From contig WAID01000007.1 of NCBI GenBank assembly GCA_016584495.1, forward strand, positions 3,706,001-3,770,000: a stretch of 64,000 bases of DNA, in the 5' to 3' direction. The notes under the pieces were generated by a model. It did no database searches. It worked only from the letters and a program-made list of their open reading frames with translations, and was not told where the DNA came from. The translations under genes and the position numbers were made by a program. Positions 1 through 13,190 of this stretch are shown here, piece by piece. This DNA is from Celoporthe dispersa. Taxonomy: Eukaryota; Ascomycota; Sordariomycetes; Diaporthales; Cryphonectriaceae. How positions within the stretch are numbered: position 1 is the stretch's first letter; every line of letters begins with the position of its first letter.

Positions 1-2949
1 TAATAATCTTAACGTCGCTGCGACTAGTGGGTCAACACCTCTCACGTGGTTGTGGACCAGGAGAGAGTCGAGCGAGGAGAAAGAGGCACCGCACGACCAC
101 ATGGGAGGGGGCAGGAGGAGCATGTGAACCAAGCCGCCTTGTTGTTGTTTGTTGTACAGACGGACAAGCCCGAGAATTCTGTTGTTAGGGAGCTCCACCC
201 GTCGGCACGGTCTGGCATGCGACGTGGACAGGAGAGGCCGCCAGCTAGGCACGTATGGACACCGCATTACGCATCTGGGGGGGCGGGCCAGCGCAACACA
301 CTTGAAAACAGCCACGGCTGCGAGGCATTGGAGCCTCGGGGCCTCTGAGCCTGTGAGCCAGTGTGGTCCAGTTCCTCTTACGAACCCCGAAAGTCCACCG
401 GACGCGCGTGTGGGATTCGGATTGTGCCCGGTGACCACCCCTAGTGAAACGACAGAGAAGGAAAAGAAGACAAAAAAGAAAGGAAAAAAAAAATCAGAAA
501 AGAGAGAAGGAAGGATTAGGGCCAATTGGTGGAGGCATGAAGCCTAAGCCGAGCTATTGTTGCAACCGCCAGGCCCGCTTCATGTACAGTGCCAGGTGAT
601 CACATTCAGAAACCTTGCTTGGAGCCGAGGGATTGGCTGCTCGATCGACACAGTGCCAATCTCCGCTGAATGTTCCTCAAATGACGATCCCAACAGAGAG
701 CCCCTCATTGTTTGGATCGCCGGGTGTTCAGGAACGGGGCCAAAATGCGGTCTGTGTGAACTCCTCTTCTCCTGTGCGAGAGGTCAAAAGAAGCACACAA
801 GGTGCATGTGCATAAGAAGAGAAGAAAAAGAAAGAACCCCCCCCACACACACACAGAAAAACAGCGCAATTGCGGCACAGCAAGACATGAGACATGCGGG
901 TAGAATTGTAGTTGCCGGCTTGTTGGGATATCTGCTGGGGACCGGAACAAATCTCCGGGCAGTGTGAATGTAGACTAAAGTGGACTTGAAAGACAGCAGG
1001 ACAAGCAGCCTTGCGACCATGCTCGAACTAAGACTGGCACGCGGGCGATATGAGGCGGAAGTTTGTGTGACACACAAACCGGTCCTTCTTTTCTCTCTAG
1101 GCACGACACGAAAAAGATTCTGGACGGCGGTGTGGATGAGGCGCGGACTAAAATTCCCGCTTGAAATGACGCGAGGGCGGGCAAAGTCCGGCTACTTACG
1201 AACGCGACACAGCCTGGTGTTCCCTGCAGCCTGATGATGTCGGCCGAGGCGACGATCTTGCCCTCGCGGAGGCAATTTGATGTGCAGGCTAGAGAGAGAG
1301 AGAAGGGGGGGAGAGCAGAGTGTCAGGTGCGTGAGAGTATAAAAGAAGTTTCGGCGGTTGGCTGAATAACCGCGCAATGACGGCTCCGGACCTTGAGTGT
1401 CAGGAGGAAAAGGAGACGACTGTCAAATGAGAATTTGTTGTCGTCACGGCTGAGCGTAGATGATGACTGCTCACGCCGGTGATGCTGCCTCTAGCTAACC
1501 TCTCAGCATCTAATAGTAGTACCTTTAGGCGAACCACAGCAAGGAATAGGCCAGCAGGGAGGACGGGATGTAGCGAGAAGGAAGCAAAACGTCGCCGATC
1601 ATGACATAGGGCGACCGGGTGGGAAGGCCAGGAAGGCCTCCTCGAGGCGTGTCAGGAGGACAGGCGGCCCAGTCTAGCGCTAAGGAGGTCTGACCTGACG
1701 GGCAGGGCCAAGGGACCTTGGGGACCAATACTGAGGAGCATTGGGGCGATAGGGAGGTTTTCAGCCTTCCCATCCCCCCTCCTTCCTCCCACGAGCAGCC
1801 GCCGCCGCCTCCTGCAGCCTGACACTCTCTTGCCCGGCTGGACGGGGCCTCCAGGGTCCCGGCATCGTGGTGACGATGATGACGACGAGGAGGAGATGCA
1901 ACACTGAGCGATGGCGCATGCTCGTCGAGTTAAAAAGCAATGGTAGGACGGGGCGTGGTGGATTTGTGTTTCGGAAGGCCGGTCTGCGCCTCCATCACGG
2001 TATAGAGAGAGGATGATGTGCCGCAGCACTGTACTATGTACTATACCACATGGCGAGTGGCAGATGGGTGGTATACCGTAGTTGTCACTCTGGCAGTTCC
2101 CCGTTGCGGACCCCAACCGTGCTCGAACTTGACCTTGACCTAGCTGCGTGTTTCCTTGTCGCCCGCATTACGCGGGTGATGTCATGCTGTTAGGCTGGGT
2201 TTCGAAACGGCGGGAACAAGGCGGAGTCTAATTTTCACGGCCATAATCATGACTTGGCTGTTGTCAGGGTTGTCTCAGCGTCTCGCGTCGTCGGATGGCG
2301 GTACTGGTTTGGGGTTTCTGGTTCAACGTCTGGGTATGATTTCATCTGCAGGATAGGATCAGGATTCGTCTGAGATCAGCTGAAGGGAGAGGCAAAATAG
2401 AGAGAGGAAGAAGAAAAACATCAAAAGAAGATCGGCTCGAGGGGGTGAGCCTCATGGTGGTGGTCTTGCTGGCATCTCTCGACCGAGCAGAGACGGAGAA
2501 GATGGAGTTGACTTGATTGTGCTATGTAGACTAGGTCAATGTGGCTGGCAGGAGGGGAGGAGGGTTGTTTACATACATATCATCGTTAAGAGCAGCAGCA
2601 GCAGCAGCATGGCGTGCACCAGCCGAAGAAGCCTCCAAGAGCAGTGAGGGTAGATGATGATGCTGATGGGCGGGCGGGTGCAGGCCCTCGGCGACGATCT
2701 TTGCAGTACATGGTAAACACCGTGGTACAACTCTGTTGGGAGGAGGGCATCCCACCAACCGACGCTCGTCCCCAGACAGTGCATGGTGCACAATCCTGCC
2801 ACTGGGCTGATGCCGTTCGGGGTCTGATGGGGGTCATGGCCATCCTGTTTCTGTCCAAGATGGGCAACTGGACATGGGCATCTCTCCCCAAGGTGCCAAT
2901 GACGACCCGCGAAGGACCCTGCAGGAGGAGGCAAGCCAGGAGGGCCCTG

Positions 2950-2974
2950 TACTGTGTACATTCCGTACACAGTA
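2950..2974. repeat. Perfect 10-bp inverted repeat (TACTGTGTAC / GTACACAGTA)
   Basis: The left arm TACTGTGTAC (2950-2959) and right arm GTACACAGTA (2965-2974) are exact reverse complements separated by five bases. It belongs to a set of GTAC-centred palindromes scattered through the intergenic DNA. No adjacent gene or T-run suggests a terminator. Confidence 0.7.
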
Positions 2975-3470
2975 GTGCCAGCCTGCCAGGGGGGGGGGGT
3001 TGGGTGGGACCGGAAGGAGGGGAAGAAGCCTGAAGATATGAGTACTCCTGTCTGCTGCGTGTCCAACTTTTCTTCTTGTTTGAACCAGTGTTGATGGTGC
3101 GATGTAAAGCTGGGTCGGTCGACGAAATTGAGTTGCCCAGTCAGGCAGCCAGTCTCGATGACCTGCCCCACCGGGTGAGAACGTTTCCTCGATGAAGGTT
3201 GAGATAATCGAAGGGATGTAATCTGATAGTAATGAATTTCAACTGGCGACTGACTGGCCTGGCTGATCGCCGAGGTGGATCAGGGAAGAAGAAAAAAAAA
3301 GTTGCAAGAGCTGGTCAGCGTTTGTTGACTGGTGATAGTACTTGTCTTGCTCAAGATTGGGATCGGCTAGGCCCGAAATTGACAAGGCGGGAGGACCGTC
3401 GTCCATCAATCACCACCTGCAGCGCAGTGCAATGGCAGGAGCGGGTGGGAGTTTAGCGATGAGTGATGTC

Positions 3471-3490
3471 AGTACAGTACAGTACAGTAA
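3471..3490. repeat. AGTAC tandem repeat
   Basis: AGTAC is repeated three times and followed by AGTAA. The block contains overlapping GTAC palindromes like those at 2029-2045, 3700-3708, 4023-4033, 5471-5503, 8112-8121 and 17046-17058. Confidence 0.7.
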
Positions 3491-4872
3491 GTAGTGTCAG
3501 CAATAACTACCCAGTTGTCAGTACTGTTACAGTGCCTTGACACCGTATCACACAGTAGCATGCCACGCCTCCTGGGCAGGTACTTCCGGTGATTGCCCCT
3601 AGCTGCTTTGGGTTACTGCCCAGCTGTCAGAAAGAAAGAAGACAGAAAGAACAAGAAAAAAAAAGGAAAAAAAAAAAAACAGAAAAGGAAGGGGGCACAT
3701 ACTGTACAGCACTGGATTGTCATAGTAGGATGACCATACGGTGTTGCCGCTGTGGCCCCCCCTCTCAGCCTGCAGACGAATGGAGAGATTTCATAATGAT
3801 GACTCTACAACACATAGCATGATGTGTGATTTGTGTATTTCTCTTTCGTCGCGTCTTCGTCATCATGGTCCTGATTGTGATGCTCCGGGGCCGAGGGCTC
3901 GTCAGATGCCAACGAGCTCACAACATGATTGCAGCACAGCGGTATGTACAGGTTTGTACATGATGACTCAACCTTTGCCACGGCCCCATTCGAAACTATA
4001 CTGTGTACTCTCGCCAGGGTCCATTGTACAGTACCACACTGATGGCCAGGGTCACTGCCTCACCGGATATGTGCATGGTCTCCTGCATGGCCTGTCCTAC
4101 GTACAACTTGTCGCAACTCGCGCCGCCCTCTTCCAAATTCTGCTGGTGATCGACAAACGGCACCCACTCCACCATGCCCCCCTCGTCTCCTCTTGACAAC
4201 GGCAATAAGGCAGGCCAGGCAGAGAGACAGAGAGAGAGACGCGGCAGGGCGTCGGAATGATGATCAGGAGAAATCCTCCGCCCGCTCGTGGGAGTAAAAT
4301 ATGGAAACATTCTCCGTGAGACAGCCACGGCCTGGTTCGCTCTACCTAGTCCTCCCCACAGGCCATGGGGGATTTTTTCTTTCTGGTCTCATCGGTTACC
4401 ACGCAGCATCGTCAACGTCGCCGGCGGCTACGAACACTAGCTGCCTCTCGTCTGGCCCTGGGCCTCGTAGCCTGAACGAAGCAGAAGAGACAAAAGAGAG
4501 GAAGAACAGAAAGAAAAAGTAGAAATAAAAAAATAAAAGCAAGATACCTCGCCTACCCTCGTCCTCATGCAGTGTCTCCAGAACCTTCGGCTGCGTTGCC
4601 AAGAAGGGGCCACCCCCTCAAATTCTGCTCGACGATCAGCGAGGATCACTGGCATGAATCGCCGCTCGTGATGCACCGGGGAACCCACGCCGCAGTCAAT
4701 CGCATTTCTGGCGGTGACCCGGTGGCCAACGGTGGCCAACAAACAAAAAAGTGATCATCGCCGTGACCCTCACAACCTCACCAGACCTCCTGCTCCGGCA
4801 GCCGGCCGAGTCAGGCTCTGTGTCTCACTATGGATCCGTACTGTGACATCTACGGTATAACGCATCAGACAG

Positions 4873-4895
4873 GCATGCATGCATGCATGCATGCA
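4873..4895. repeat. GCAT tandem repeat
   Basis: The tetranucleotide GCAT is repeated more than five times (self-complementary, so it can form a hairpin). It lies in gene-free DNA. Confidence 0.8.
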
Positions 4896-5470
4896 GGCAG
4901 GCATGGGTCAAGAGGAGGACGAGTTGGTACATACCTCGCAGGGCAGATGCGAGAGAATCATCATGTACCGCGGCACACAAAAGAGTTGTGCCGTGTACTA
5001 GGTGTGCTACGTGTAGATCCCCAGATTCCAATACGAGCAAGAGGAGAGGGAAGGGAGGGCTGACAGGGTTGAACCCAACCATCCGTCCTAGCCAGCGCCT
5101 CGGGTGACGTATCTTGGCGGGAGGACCCTGAATCTTTTGACCTTCCCTCCCGCCTGGAAAGTTGGCAGGCGAACAAGGCAAAGAGAGAGCGCAGGACAAG
5201 GCAAGCGACCGCACCAGCGAGTGGCGCGCAAGCAGGAGCAGCAGCAGTAGCAGCAGCAGCAGCCACGCACCCGCTGTGGTGGAGGCGAGTCAGCCCCTTG
5301 CCCCCATGTCCAGGTGTCACCTGGCCCTGCTGGGCCGTTCCTGACAGTGGATGGTTGCTACAATTTTCAGTGGCCCTCCGGGGCTGCCCGCCAGCCACTT
5401 CGAAGCCCAGTCAGGCCCAGTGCCTGTTTGCCCCTGCCTCTCACTATGTACTGTGCTCGCCTGCAAGCGT

Positions 5471-5503
5471 AGTACTAACTACGTACGTACAGTACATACG
5501 TAG
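5471..5503. repeat. Nested GTAC / ACGTACGT palindromes
   Basis: The stretch combines ACGTACGT with GTACAGTAC and ends CATACGTAGG. It is the densest example of the GTAC motif in the window and lies about 1 kb upstream of the SCOC-like gene. Confidence 0.6.
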
Positions 5504-5860
5504 GCAAGGTAGGGTACCGGTGGCACACGCCAGGGGGGTTTAAACCCAGGGGTGCAGGGGTTTGGGGACAGGGGACCATACGACATGGGTAATGGTCACC
5601 GAAGCTCTTCCTGTTCTGTGCCCTCTCCCCTCTAACGCGCGCATCACAACCTCCCCTCCTCCTCTTGTCCTCCTCCTCGCCCAAAGAAAGACCTTTCCGC
5701 CCTCGCACCCACGCCCACCTGCAGTGCTACGGTATACAATTGGATCCTCTTTTTTTTTTCTCTCTTTTTTTTTTTCCTTCCCCTTCTTCCTTTCCAAGTC
5801 GTGAGGCCCAACACGCAACGATTCCCATCTCCCCTCAATTATCGTGGTAGCCCTGCCCGA

Positions 5861-6000
5861 CTCTTTTTCTGGCTTCCCACCCCCTCCTCTCTCTTGGCAC
5901 TAATTGAAACCTTCCTCCCTTTTTCTCTCCTTACTTCCCCCCTCATCTTCTCACGAACCTCCCCTCACCACACCACGATCACACGGGTGCTGTATTTGCG
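5861..6000 (+). promoter_or_regulatory. Pyrimidine-rich promoter or leader region of the SCOC-like gene
   Basis: A strongly C/T-rich segment lies 500-650 bases upstream of the ATG at 6515, followed by a CA-rich leader. CT-rich blocks upstream of the transcription start are common in filamentous-fungal promoters. No clear TATA box is seen. The assignment rests on composition and position only. Confidence 0.35.
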
Positions 6001-6514
6001 CGAGGATATCCATATCCAGTCTTAGTTATTGACGACTGCGCCGAGTCACAAGATCACGTTGCGAGAGCGGGTCTACACACCCAATACGGATTACAGTACG
6101 GTAAACCTACTGTGGCACCTTTCGGTGAGGACGAGGCGGGAAGAGCAAAGCCAAAAAAGAATACAAAGGGAAGAGACAGAGAGACGGCAGAGGGCGGCGC
6201 TCGCATGGAAGATCAGTCACCCAGCGATCCTGTCCCTTGCCTTGATTTTCAACTGGACTGGATCCACTCCACCTTCCTATATCTCGCCCAAATTCCGAGT
6301 CCACGACTCAGGCACACCACGCAGTCAGCTTCCGGGACCACTCAGCCGCCCACTGGCGTTCCCCATCTTTTAACGACCACGAACACCACTACCATCCCCA
6401 GGCTAACACTCCCTGGAGCCACCAACACGCCTTGACATCGACAAAACTTTCCCATCCTGCCACACCCGGTAGACCCCTCCAGACACGCAAGAAGCCCTGC
6501 GTACATCGCACGCT

Positions 6515-7111
6515 ATGGACGAGGTCCCGCAGCCGCCGAATCGATTCGACGAATACCCTCGGCAGATGCCAGAAATGGCTCGTTCAGACTCATCCTCAGC
6601 CTCTTCCGTCGGTGGTGACTCCTCGATCCCGCAGATCGTCGCGCCCGTCCCCGTGCGACCGCGTCTCCCGAGCCGCAAGAGCAGCGGCACGATAATAGTG
6701 CCACGAGAGTCGGCAGAGGCCGTCGAACCCGCGGAGCTGAGGTTAGATCCTGGCGACGTCCGCGCCATGAGCCCTCGGCGGACGAGCGAGGATCTCGAGA
6801 ACCTCGGCCGCGAGGCGAGAGACGAGCTACGGAGGTGAGTCTACACACGCCGGCAAGACCCAGAACGACACTAGACGCCAGACTGCACATGTTCACACTC
6901 CCGGGGACCACTGCTGACGGATGAAAACCATTATTACAGACATGCAAAGGCCCTACAGGAATCACTGGTCGCAATATTCAACCGTATCGAGGCCGTCAAG
7001 GAGGAGCACGACAAGCTTGACAGCAACAATAAGTTCCTGCAGAAATACATCGGTGACCTTATGAGCACCAGCAAGATCACGGCTACGTCGTCGAGCCGGG
7101 CTAGGAAATGA
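6515..7111 (+). CDS. Short coiled-coil protein, SCOC / Slo1-like
   Basis: Two exons (6515-6834 and 6940-7111) flank a 105-base intron with a GTGAGT donor and TTATTACAG acceptor, giving 163 residues. The first ~105 residues are Ser/Pro/Arg-rich and probably disordered. The second exon encodes a compact amphipathic coiled coil with the family's core: NRIEAVKEEHDKL, then NKFLQKYIGDLM, then a short Ser/Thr/Arg tail. This matches the SCOC/DUF2205 domain (human SCOC, nematode UNC-69, yeast Slo1), small adaptors that bind Arl1/Arl3-type GTPases at the Golgi and help in vesicle traffic and autophagy. The family assignment comes from motif recognition; the Golgi role is family knowledge. The reading frame is intact. 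Confidence 0.82.
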
Positions 7112-10100
7112 TCCCAAACACATCGGGATCACGGTATCCTGCGGCGAGGGAAAAGCAGGGCAGAAGAGCAGAGAAAGACGGTGGATGCCTAACGAACGCC
7201 GCAAGGGAAATAACCCCCCCCCCTCTTCCCGAAGAAAAAAAAAGGGGTGGTGGTGGTGAGGGGATGACGGCTACGGCGATGCAGCGCAACACAGCGGAAC
7301 AGCGGACGGCCCTACAAACATTTTCAGCTGACCACATCCGGCTACGTCATGACGTTTACAACAAATTCCACGACTGGCGGTAGTCGCTTACCACATCTCA
7401 CTGCTTGGGATTGGCAAGGTTACACGACGCCGCGGTGCCACTACAGACCTGACGGCGCTTGGCCGTATGGCCCACGGGATTGGATGGGCTCGGTATGATC
7501 GGCATCGGCCGGTCAGCACACCGCTCTGGGGTGAGGATGATGAAAGAACAGGAAGGAGATGAAGACGAGACAAGGGCAGCTCGCAAGCAAATGAGAGGCT
7601 GCTGGCCTCAGGGATTCCGACGGAACCAATCCCACCAAATAACTCGTGGGCGCAAGACAAAGGTCCCTCCTTTCCTCCAACAACCAATCAACGAACATGA
7701 CACCGCCGCCACTACATCTCATTCGCCACCGTCAACAGGGAGGACCAAGGAAAAACCCCACACTGAATACAAATTGTCGAGACGACACACTCTATTTCTA
7801 TCAACGCTCATCATTCGGCGGCGCACCCAGGGGGAAAAATTGTGCGAGTTTTATACCACTTCAACAACACTAAACACCTTTTACGTCTCCTTCTTCATCA
7901 CCGCCTCGCGGCCTACTCAAGACCGGACAGACAGCATATTCTACGGGTTTTGTTTTCAAGCATCTAGCAGAGGGGTTCAACCAGGCATTCACAAGGACAA
8001 GGGGCTGGGCAGCATCATGTCCTCGGCGTTGGTGTGTTTTGAAATTATAACTGTTTCCTTTGCTCTGTTTTTTTTCTTCTTTTATTATGTCGGCGTCTAA
8101 TGATATATCATTGTACTGTACTCGGAACAGGTAGCGGAGGAGCGCGAGGGCAACGCCGGCACCACAGGGGGAGGCAGCAGGCCTCACGAGCATGAGACTC
8201 AAGAAACTTAGATACCAGTCAGAGATCAATCAAGATGGCCCCAATCCGGAGGCTCGGGTTTGTTTTTACTTCTACCTAGACTGCCTCCTGCTCTTTCCTC
8301 GCGAGGACGAAAGAAGATGGTGATCGTATTCTCGCCATCCCCACTCCATCGTCTCATGTACCGGGCAGAGATGGTGCGTCTCGCTGGGATCCCTTCCGGA
8401 CTGTAGAGGAGAGAGGCTGAAGAACCCTCCACACCGATAGTTCTTGGGTTCCTAGAAGGGACAGGAGGGAATACATGGATCCCCGACCTACACTGATGCA
8501 TTTACGCCTCTTACCTCCGAGATGCCATATCCGTTGGAAACCCCCAGCCCCCCCCCCCCCCAACCGTCGAATCGGACCCGCGATGCAGAGGGTGGAGTGT
8601 GTTTTGTTTGGCTATAAAGTCTGCTGCTGTGCCCCCTTTCGCCCATCTGCTTCGGTAGCGAGGACCGGAAGTGACCAGCTACTCCTATCTATGTACCTAT
8701 CATTCTGCGTTTTATTGTTTTACTTTGGCCTTACCCCGCCTTACCCACGGTTGCAGACATTAGTTCCGCCCAGGGTCGCGGCCACTGATGTACCATAGTG
8801 GAAAAAGGATGGGCTGCTATGTAGCAGTAGTAGGCTTCTGCGTAGTGCTTACTGTTCATGATGTCTTTGTGTTCTTCTTCTTCGGCTGATGCACCGTGTA
8901 TGGGAAAGACGAGAGGGCCCGCAATGGGCTGTGTGAGCGAACTCTGGGTGGGATCTCACACCAAGGAGGGCGGTGAGTGGTGATGGTGAGATAAGAGAGG
9001 CATGCCAGGCCGAGCTCGTCCTACGCCCTCGAGTCATGGACGAACGAAGGATGATGACATCGCGGCACGTCGAAATACATGAGCGCGGCTCACCTTCAGG
9101 GTAGCAGCACTACTACGTGGTAGGCAGCGCAACCACGTGCCGGCACGGCATGGCTGCTAGCTAACCTGACGGGCACGGCATGTCGAGGCGGGAAGAAAAA
9201 GAAAAAAGAGAGACACAAGAAAAGGGAGGGAAGAAAGGAACCGCCCCTCCCTCCCCTCCCCCGGCCCCCCGGCAAGGAAAAATCAGCTTTGTCGCGTCAT
9301 AGAGTGAATCATTGTGCGGGGTGGTATCATTGCATGTTCCTGTAGTAGCGGATTAGCAAGAAAAGAAAAGAACGGAAAGGGGAAAAGAAATAATGGTTCA
9401 GGAGAGACAAAAGCACGTATGGGCGGCAGTTGGATCAAGGATGCTGCTGGCTGGGATCATGGTTTGATGATTATTTGCTTGTCAGATCAAGTTGACTGAC
9501 TGATGGCTCGTGACGCTCTGCGCTGTCGCACGCGATGCTGTACAATCAGTACACAACAACTGTTGTGGAGCACATGTGTTGGGCCACTGTTGGATGATGA
9601 CATTGCAGCAAACCCTATTGATATAAATACGCAGCGTGTCTTGATTTTCCAATAGTAAAAACGCTGTGCCTGCCTGCATGCATTTCTTATCAAACAATGT
9701 GGCCACGGCAATGTTGCGGCGGATCGACGACGATGGGTGAGATGAGAGACCCTGCCGCTGGGAGGTAATAAATGCGAGCAAGCTGAGATACTTGATCAGG
9801 GCTGCCCTGCGACTTGTTGGACCGGCGATTAAAGATGTTCAAATGGTGATGTCAGGCGGGGGAGGGGGTGGGCATAGCACCTGCCTGTCGAGGCTGCTTC
9901 ATCGAGTAAGTACTAAAGTATATATATATATTTTCAAGGTGATGTGGCAGGTGCTCTCTCTAGCTCACATGCTAATGTAGATATCGAGCAGGAAGTAGCG
10001 ACTCCTGATGTTCACGATCACGGAAGGAGGAGAGGAGGAGGAGGACTTAGTCATATAGCCACCCGTCCATTCTTCTTGGCGCAACGGATTAACGGATTTA

Positions 10101-10493
10101 CCGCGCCAGTGCGCAACGGAGCCAACGAACCCCGGCCACCGAACACCCCCTCTCCCTTTCGTTGGCGACGATGCATCCCTCGCTACATGCTGCACTGTCT
10201 ATGCAGCCGGCAGCCAGTGGTGTACGCCCGAGTCTTGCATTATCTCCTTGTCTTGGTCCGCTGGCCCTGCCACATCTCGTCCTACTGCCAGGTTGTTCGG
10301 ATTTACGGCCGTCTCGCTCCGTGCTTCCTGGTTCTCGACCTCGACCCGGAGCAATCCGCCGAGACAAGCATTTTACATATACACAGGACCGACGTGGCAG
10401 CTGACCCGTTGTGGTCTTCCCGGCCGAGAGGACCGGCAAGATCGACAGGGGGGGTGGGACGGCACGGACTGGTGTTGAGGGTCGAGAACGAGG
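7112..10493. other. Intergenic region between SCOC-like gene and Zn2Cys6 gene
   Basis: No supported gene. It holds the 3' flank of the SCOC-like gene, a C-run near 8552, a (TA)n stretch at about 9919-9931, purine tracts near 9190-9240 and 9355-9395, and GTAC palindromes (8112-8121). The last ~500 bases are GC-rich and probably form the promoter and leader of the regulator that starts at 10494. Confidence 0.5.
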
Positions 10494-12922
10494 ATGGAGA
10501 AGAACCCCAAGGCGTGCGAGCCCTGCCGGAGGCGGAAGATCCGGTGTGATGGTAAAACGCCGTGCAGCCGCTGCGACAAGAAGCCCTCGGAGTGTGTCTA
10601 CCGTCTTCGCACCCGTGTCAGGGAAAAGTGGCGCCCGCCGTGCTGCTGCTGCGGCGGCGGCGGCGGCGGCGGCTACCACCGCGACTGCTGTCCCCAGTGC
10701 CGCAAAGTCAACAGGTTCTGATGGGCGGAGCGTCGACGAGCAGGACCCTCTCCTCCCGAACCCGACCATATCATCGTCATCCCCGGCATCAGTCCCGAGC
10801 AGGCGAGGGAGGAGGAGGAGGGCCTAGGCCGCACTCGGCGTACAGCACTGTGTACCAGAGCGTGGCCGCGGCTCATGAGAACGGCAGCGGGAGGGAGTCG
10901 ACCGAGAACTCTCGCCTATTCTATGGGCCCTCGTCGCAGTTTGCCTTCCTCCAGCAGATCCACAGGGCTATTGTTACCTCGTCGTCATCGTCGTCGTCCG
11001 CCTCTTCAGGTCCGCAGGGCCAGCCGGACCGCGAGGTCCAGGAGGGAGGCGAGGGCCTGGACCTTTTTCTGCAGCGCAGCTTCTTCTTCGGTACCGCCTC
11101 GCGCGTCGACATGAGCTCCCTCTTCGGTTCCTCCTCCTCCTCCTCCCCCTCCTCCCCCTCCTCTCCGGCTGGCGTCCCCCTCGAGCAGGCCGAGGCGTTC
11201 CTGCGGGCGTACAAGGGCTGGACCGCCCGCATCCTTCCCTTCTATAGCGACGACGAGCTAGACGTGATGCTGCGCAACCTGTACAATAGCAACAGCAACA
11301 ACAGCGGCAGCAGCCAAGCCCACATCGGTCGGCCCACGCAGGCAAAGGCGCTCATGCTGGCGATCCTGGCCGTTGGGGCGCTGGCCACGCCGCACACGGA
11401 CGCGGCAGAGGTACTCCTGACCCGGGCCCGGCACGAGGCGGTGGTGTTCGAGGATACGGTTAGCCTGCAGATGGTTCAGTTCTCTATGCTGGTGGCGCAG
11501 TACCAGGTGGACATTGGCAGGCCCAACCAGGTGTATCTCGCCCTGGGCACCGCGTGCAGGAAGGCCTTCGCCCTGGGCCTGCACCGCGAGTCCGTCAACT
11601 ACCTGTGCCGGCGGGCCGAGGACGTGCACAAGTTCCGCACGACCCTGTGGTGCCTGTACACCCTCGAGAACTGGTACTCGATGAGCGTGGGCAGAGAGAG
11701 CTCGCTGCGCATGGACGACATCTCGTCGCCTTTTCCCGAGGGACAGCCCCTCCTCGTCAGCCTCTGCCGCCTTGCCCACATCGCCGAGCACGTGGGCCGC
11801 GTCATCTACGCCCAGCGCTACGACTCCCTGCGCGGCCTCTACGCCGCCGCCGAGGCTGTCCACGCCCAGCTCCGCGACTTTGCCCGTGAGAACGGCATCG
11901 CCGCTGGGGAGGGGGCCGGCGGCGGCAGCGGCAGCGGCAGCAGCACGGCTGTCCCGCAGGAGCCGCCCTCTCTGATGCTCCACAGCCTCTTCTACCACAC
12001 CATCCTGCTCACGTATAGACCGTTTCTCGTAGCCGACCACGCCCTAAGCGCTGCTGGCCCCGAAGGCGGGATGAACAATAGCAGCAGCAGCAACAGCAAC
12101 AGCATCATCGGCGGCGGCGGCGGTAGTGCGATGTGGCTTCGCCAGGCGTGCAGGACGGCCATCGGCTCGGCACAGGACTGCATCCTGTACGCACACTCGC
12201 AGATCAGGAAGCACGAGGCCTGTAGGGCGTGCCGGTACAACGGCTTCTTCTTCGAGTCGAGCTGCGCCGTCCTGCTCTTCGACATCCTGCGCCACCCGTC
12301 CAAGTACCCCTACAACGCAGAGTATATCCACATGGCCCTGCAGTCCCTCGACTCCATGGTCCACGACGAGCCCATCACCAATGCCCGCGGGTCCATCCGC
12401 CAGATCCTGCGCGTCGTCGAGGACACCATCGCTAGGAAGACTGCCGGCGGGGCCACAGGCGTTGTGCTGGGCCTTGCGGACCCCCTCACCCGCCAGCAGA
12501 CAATGACAAAGACCGCAGACCCGTCACTGCCGTCGCCGGTGTCATACCTGGGTCAGGATAACAACCACCACCAGAACCACCAGCTCCAGCACCAGCACCA
12601 GCACCAGCAGCCGGTGGCCGCATTCGCATCCACATCCTCATTATCCCATGCACAGTTCCCCTCTCTGAATGGGCCGAGCCAGCAGCTCATCTACTTCTCC
12701 GACCTTGGTGGCAGCGGTGGTGATCCTGCTGCTGCTAGTGGTGCTGCTGGGAATGGAGGCAACCCCTGCCAAGGCCTCCCCTCAGCAGAAGCCGAGGCAG
12801 GCGGCGAGTGGCTGGACCCTCTTTCACACTTCCACTACGACGTCCTCGCGACAGACCTGTACTCCTTCTTCCCGTTGAACATGACGCCGCCGGATGTGGG
12901 AGACGGGGCACCTACGGGATGA
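10494..12922 (+). CDS. Zn2Cys6 fungal-specific transcription factor (broken frame near the N-terminus)
   Basis: The ATG at 10494 opens a canonical zinc cluster with Cys at 8, 11, 18, 24, 27 and 34 (spacing 2-6-5-2-6), followed by the basic linker YRLRTRVR. The frame then stops at 10721. A Ser/Arg-rich linker is open in a second frame (about 10615-10827), and the whole regulatory domain in a third (from about 10830 to the stop at 12920). No good GT-AG intron joins them, so I infer one-base indels, probably at the AAAA run at 10624-10627 and in the GGA repeats near 10805-10825. The C-terminal ~600 residues form a fungal_TF_MHR (middle homology region) with motifs such as CRKAFALGLHRES and LWCLYTLENWY. 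They also carry Ser, Asn, Gly and Gln/His runs. The protein is likely nuclear; its target genes are unknown. Confidence 0.8.
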
Positions 12923-13190
12923 GTTTATCTGCTGGATAAAAAACAACGTGGTATCTTAATTACTGTGGCAAGCTGTGGCGGAAAACTCTGGAGGCAGGTC
13001 ACCCAATGAAGAGATAAAAAGATCGTATCGTATAGTCTGTCTAGACAAGTGCTATCTGGCTTTGCAGATTTGACCACCATGTGCGCCTCCTTTTAAATAG
13101 TGAGTGACAACAACCCCAATCGTGATTCCTTTTCTGTATACTCTCTTCGACAGACACATCCACATGAACACACACACACACACGAAAATC

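Larger units (their letters stand above)
1..6514. other. Long gene-free region upstream of the SCOC-like gene
   Basis: I find no supported gene in this stretch. The open frames are short, overlap on both strands, and show no recognisable domain or splice structure. The region contains A/G-rich tracts (about 455-510, 3600-3690), GTAC palindromes, a GCAT tandem repeat and CT-rich DNA that leads into the first gene. A non-coding RNA or very long 5' leader cannot be excluded without transcript data. Confidence 0.6.

Noticed and set aside
1652..2116. 154-codon minus-strand open frame in the left gene-free region
   Set aside because: Low-complexity Ser and Arg runs with no domain and no splice or promoter support.
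4873..4895. GCAT repeat as part of a CRISPR array or transposon end
   Set aside because: It is a simple tetranucleotide microsatellite without spacers, terminal repeats or target duplications.
10098..10769. 223-codon minus-strand frame near the Zn2Cys6 start
   Set aside because: It overlaps the zinc-cluster exon in antisense and has poly-Ala runs from GCC/GCG repeats.
11258..12040. 260-codon minus-strand frame across the first Zn2Cys6 gene
   Set aside because: It is antisense to a conserved regulatory domain; its composition reflects GC-rich third positions only.
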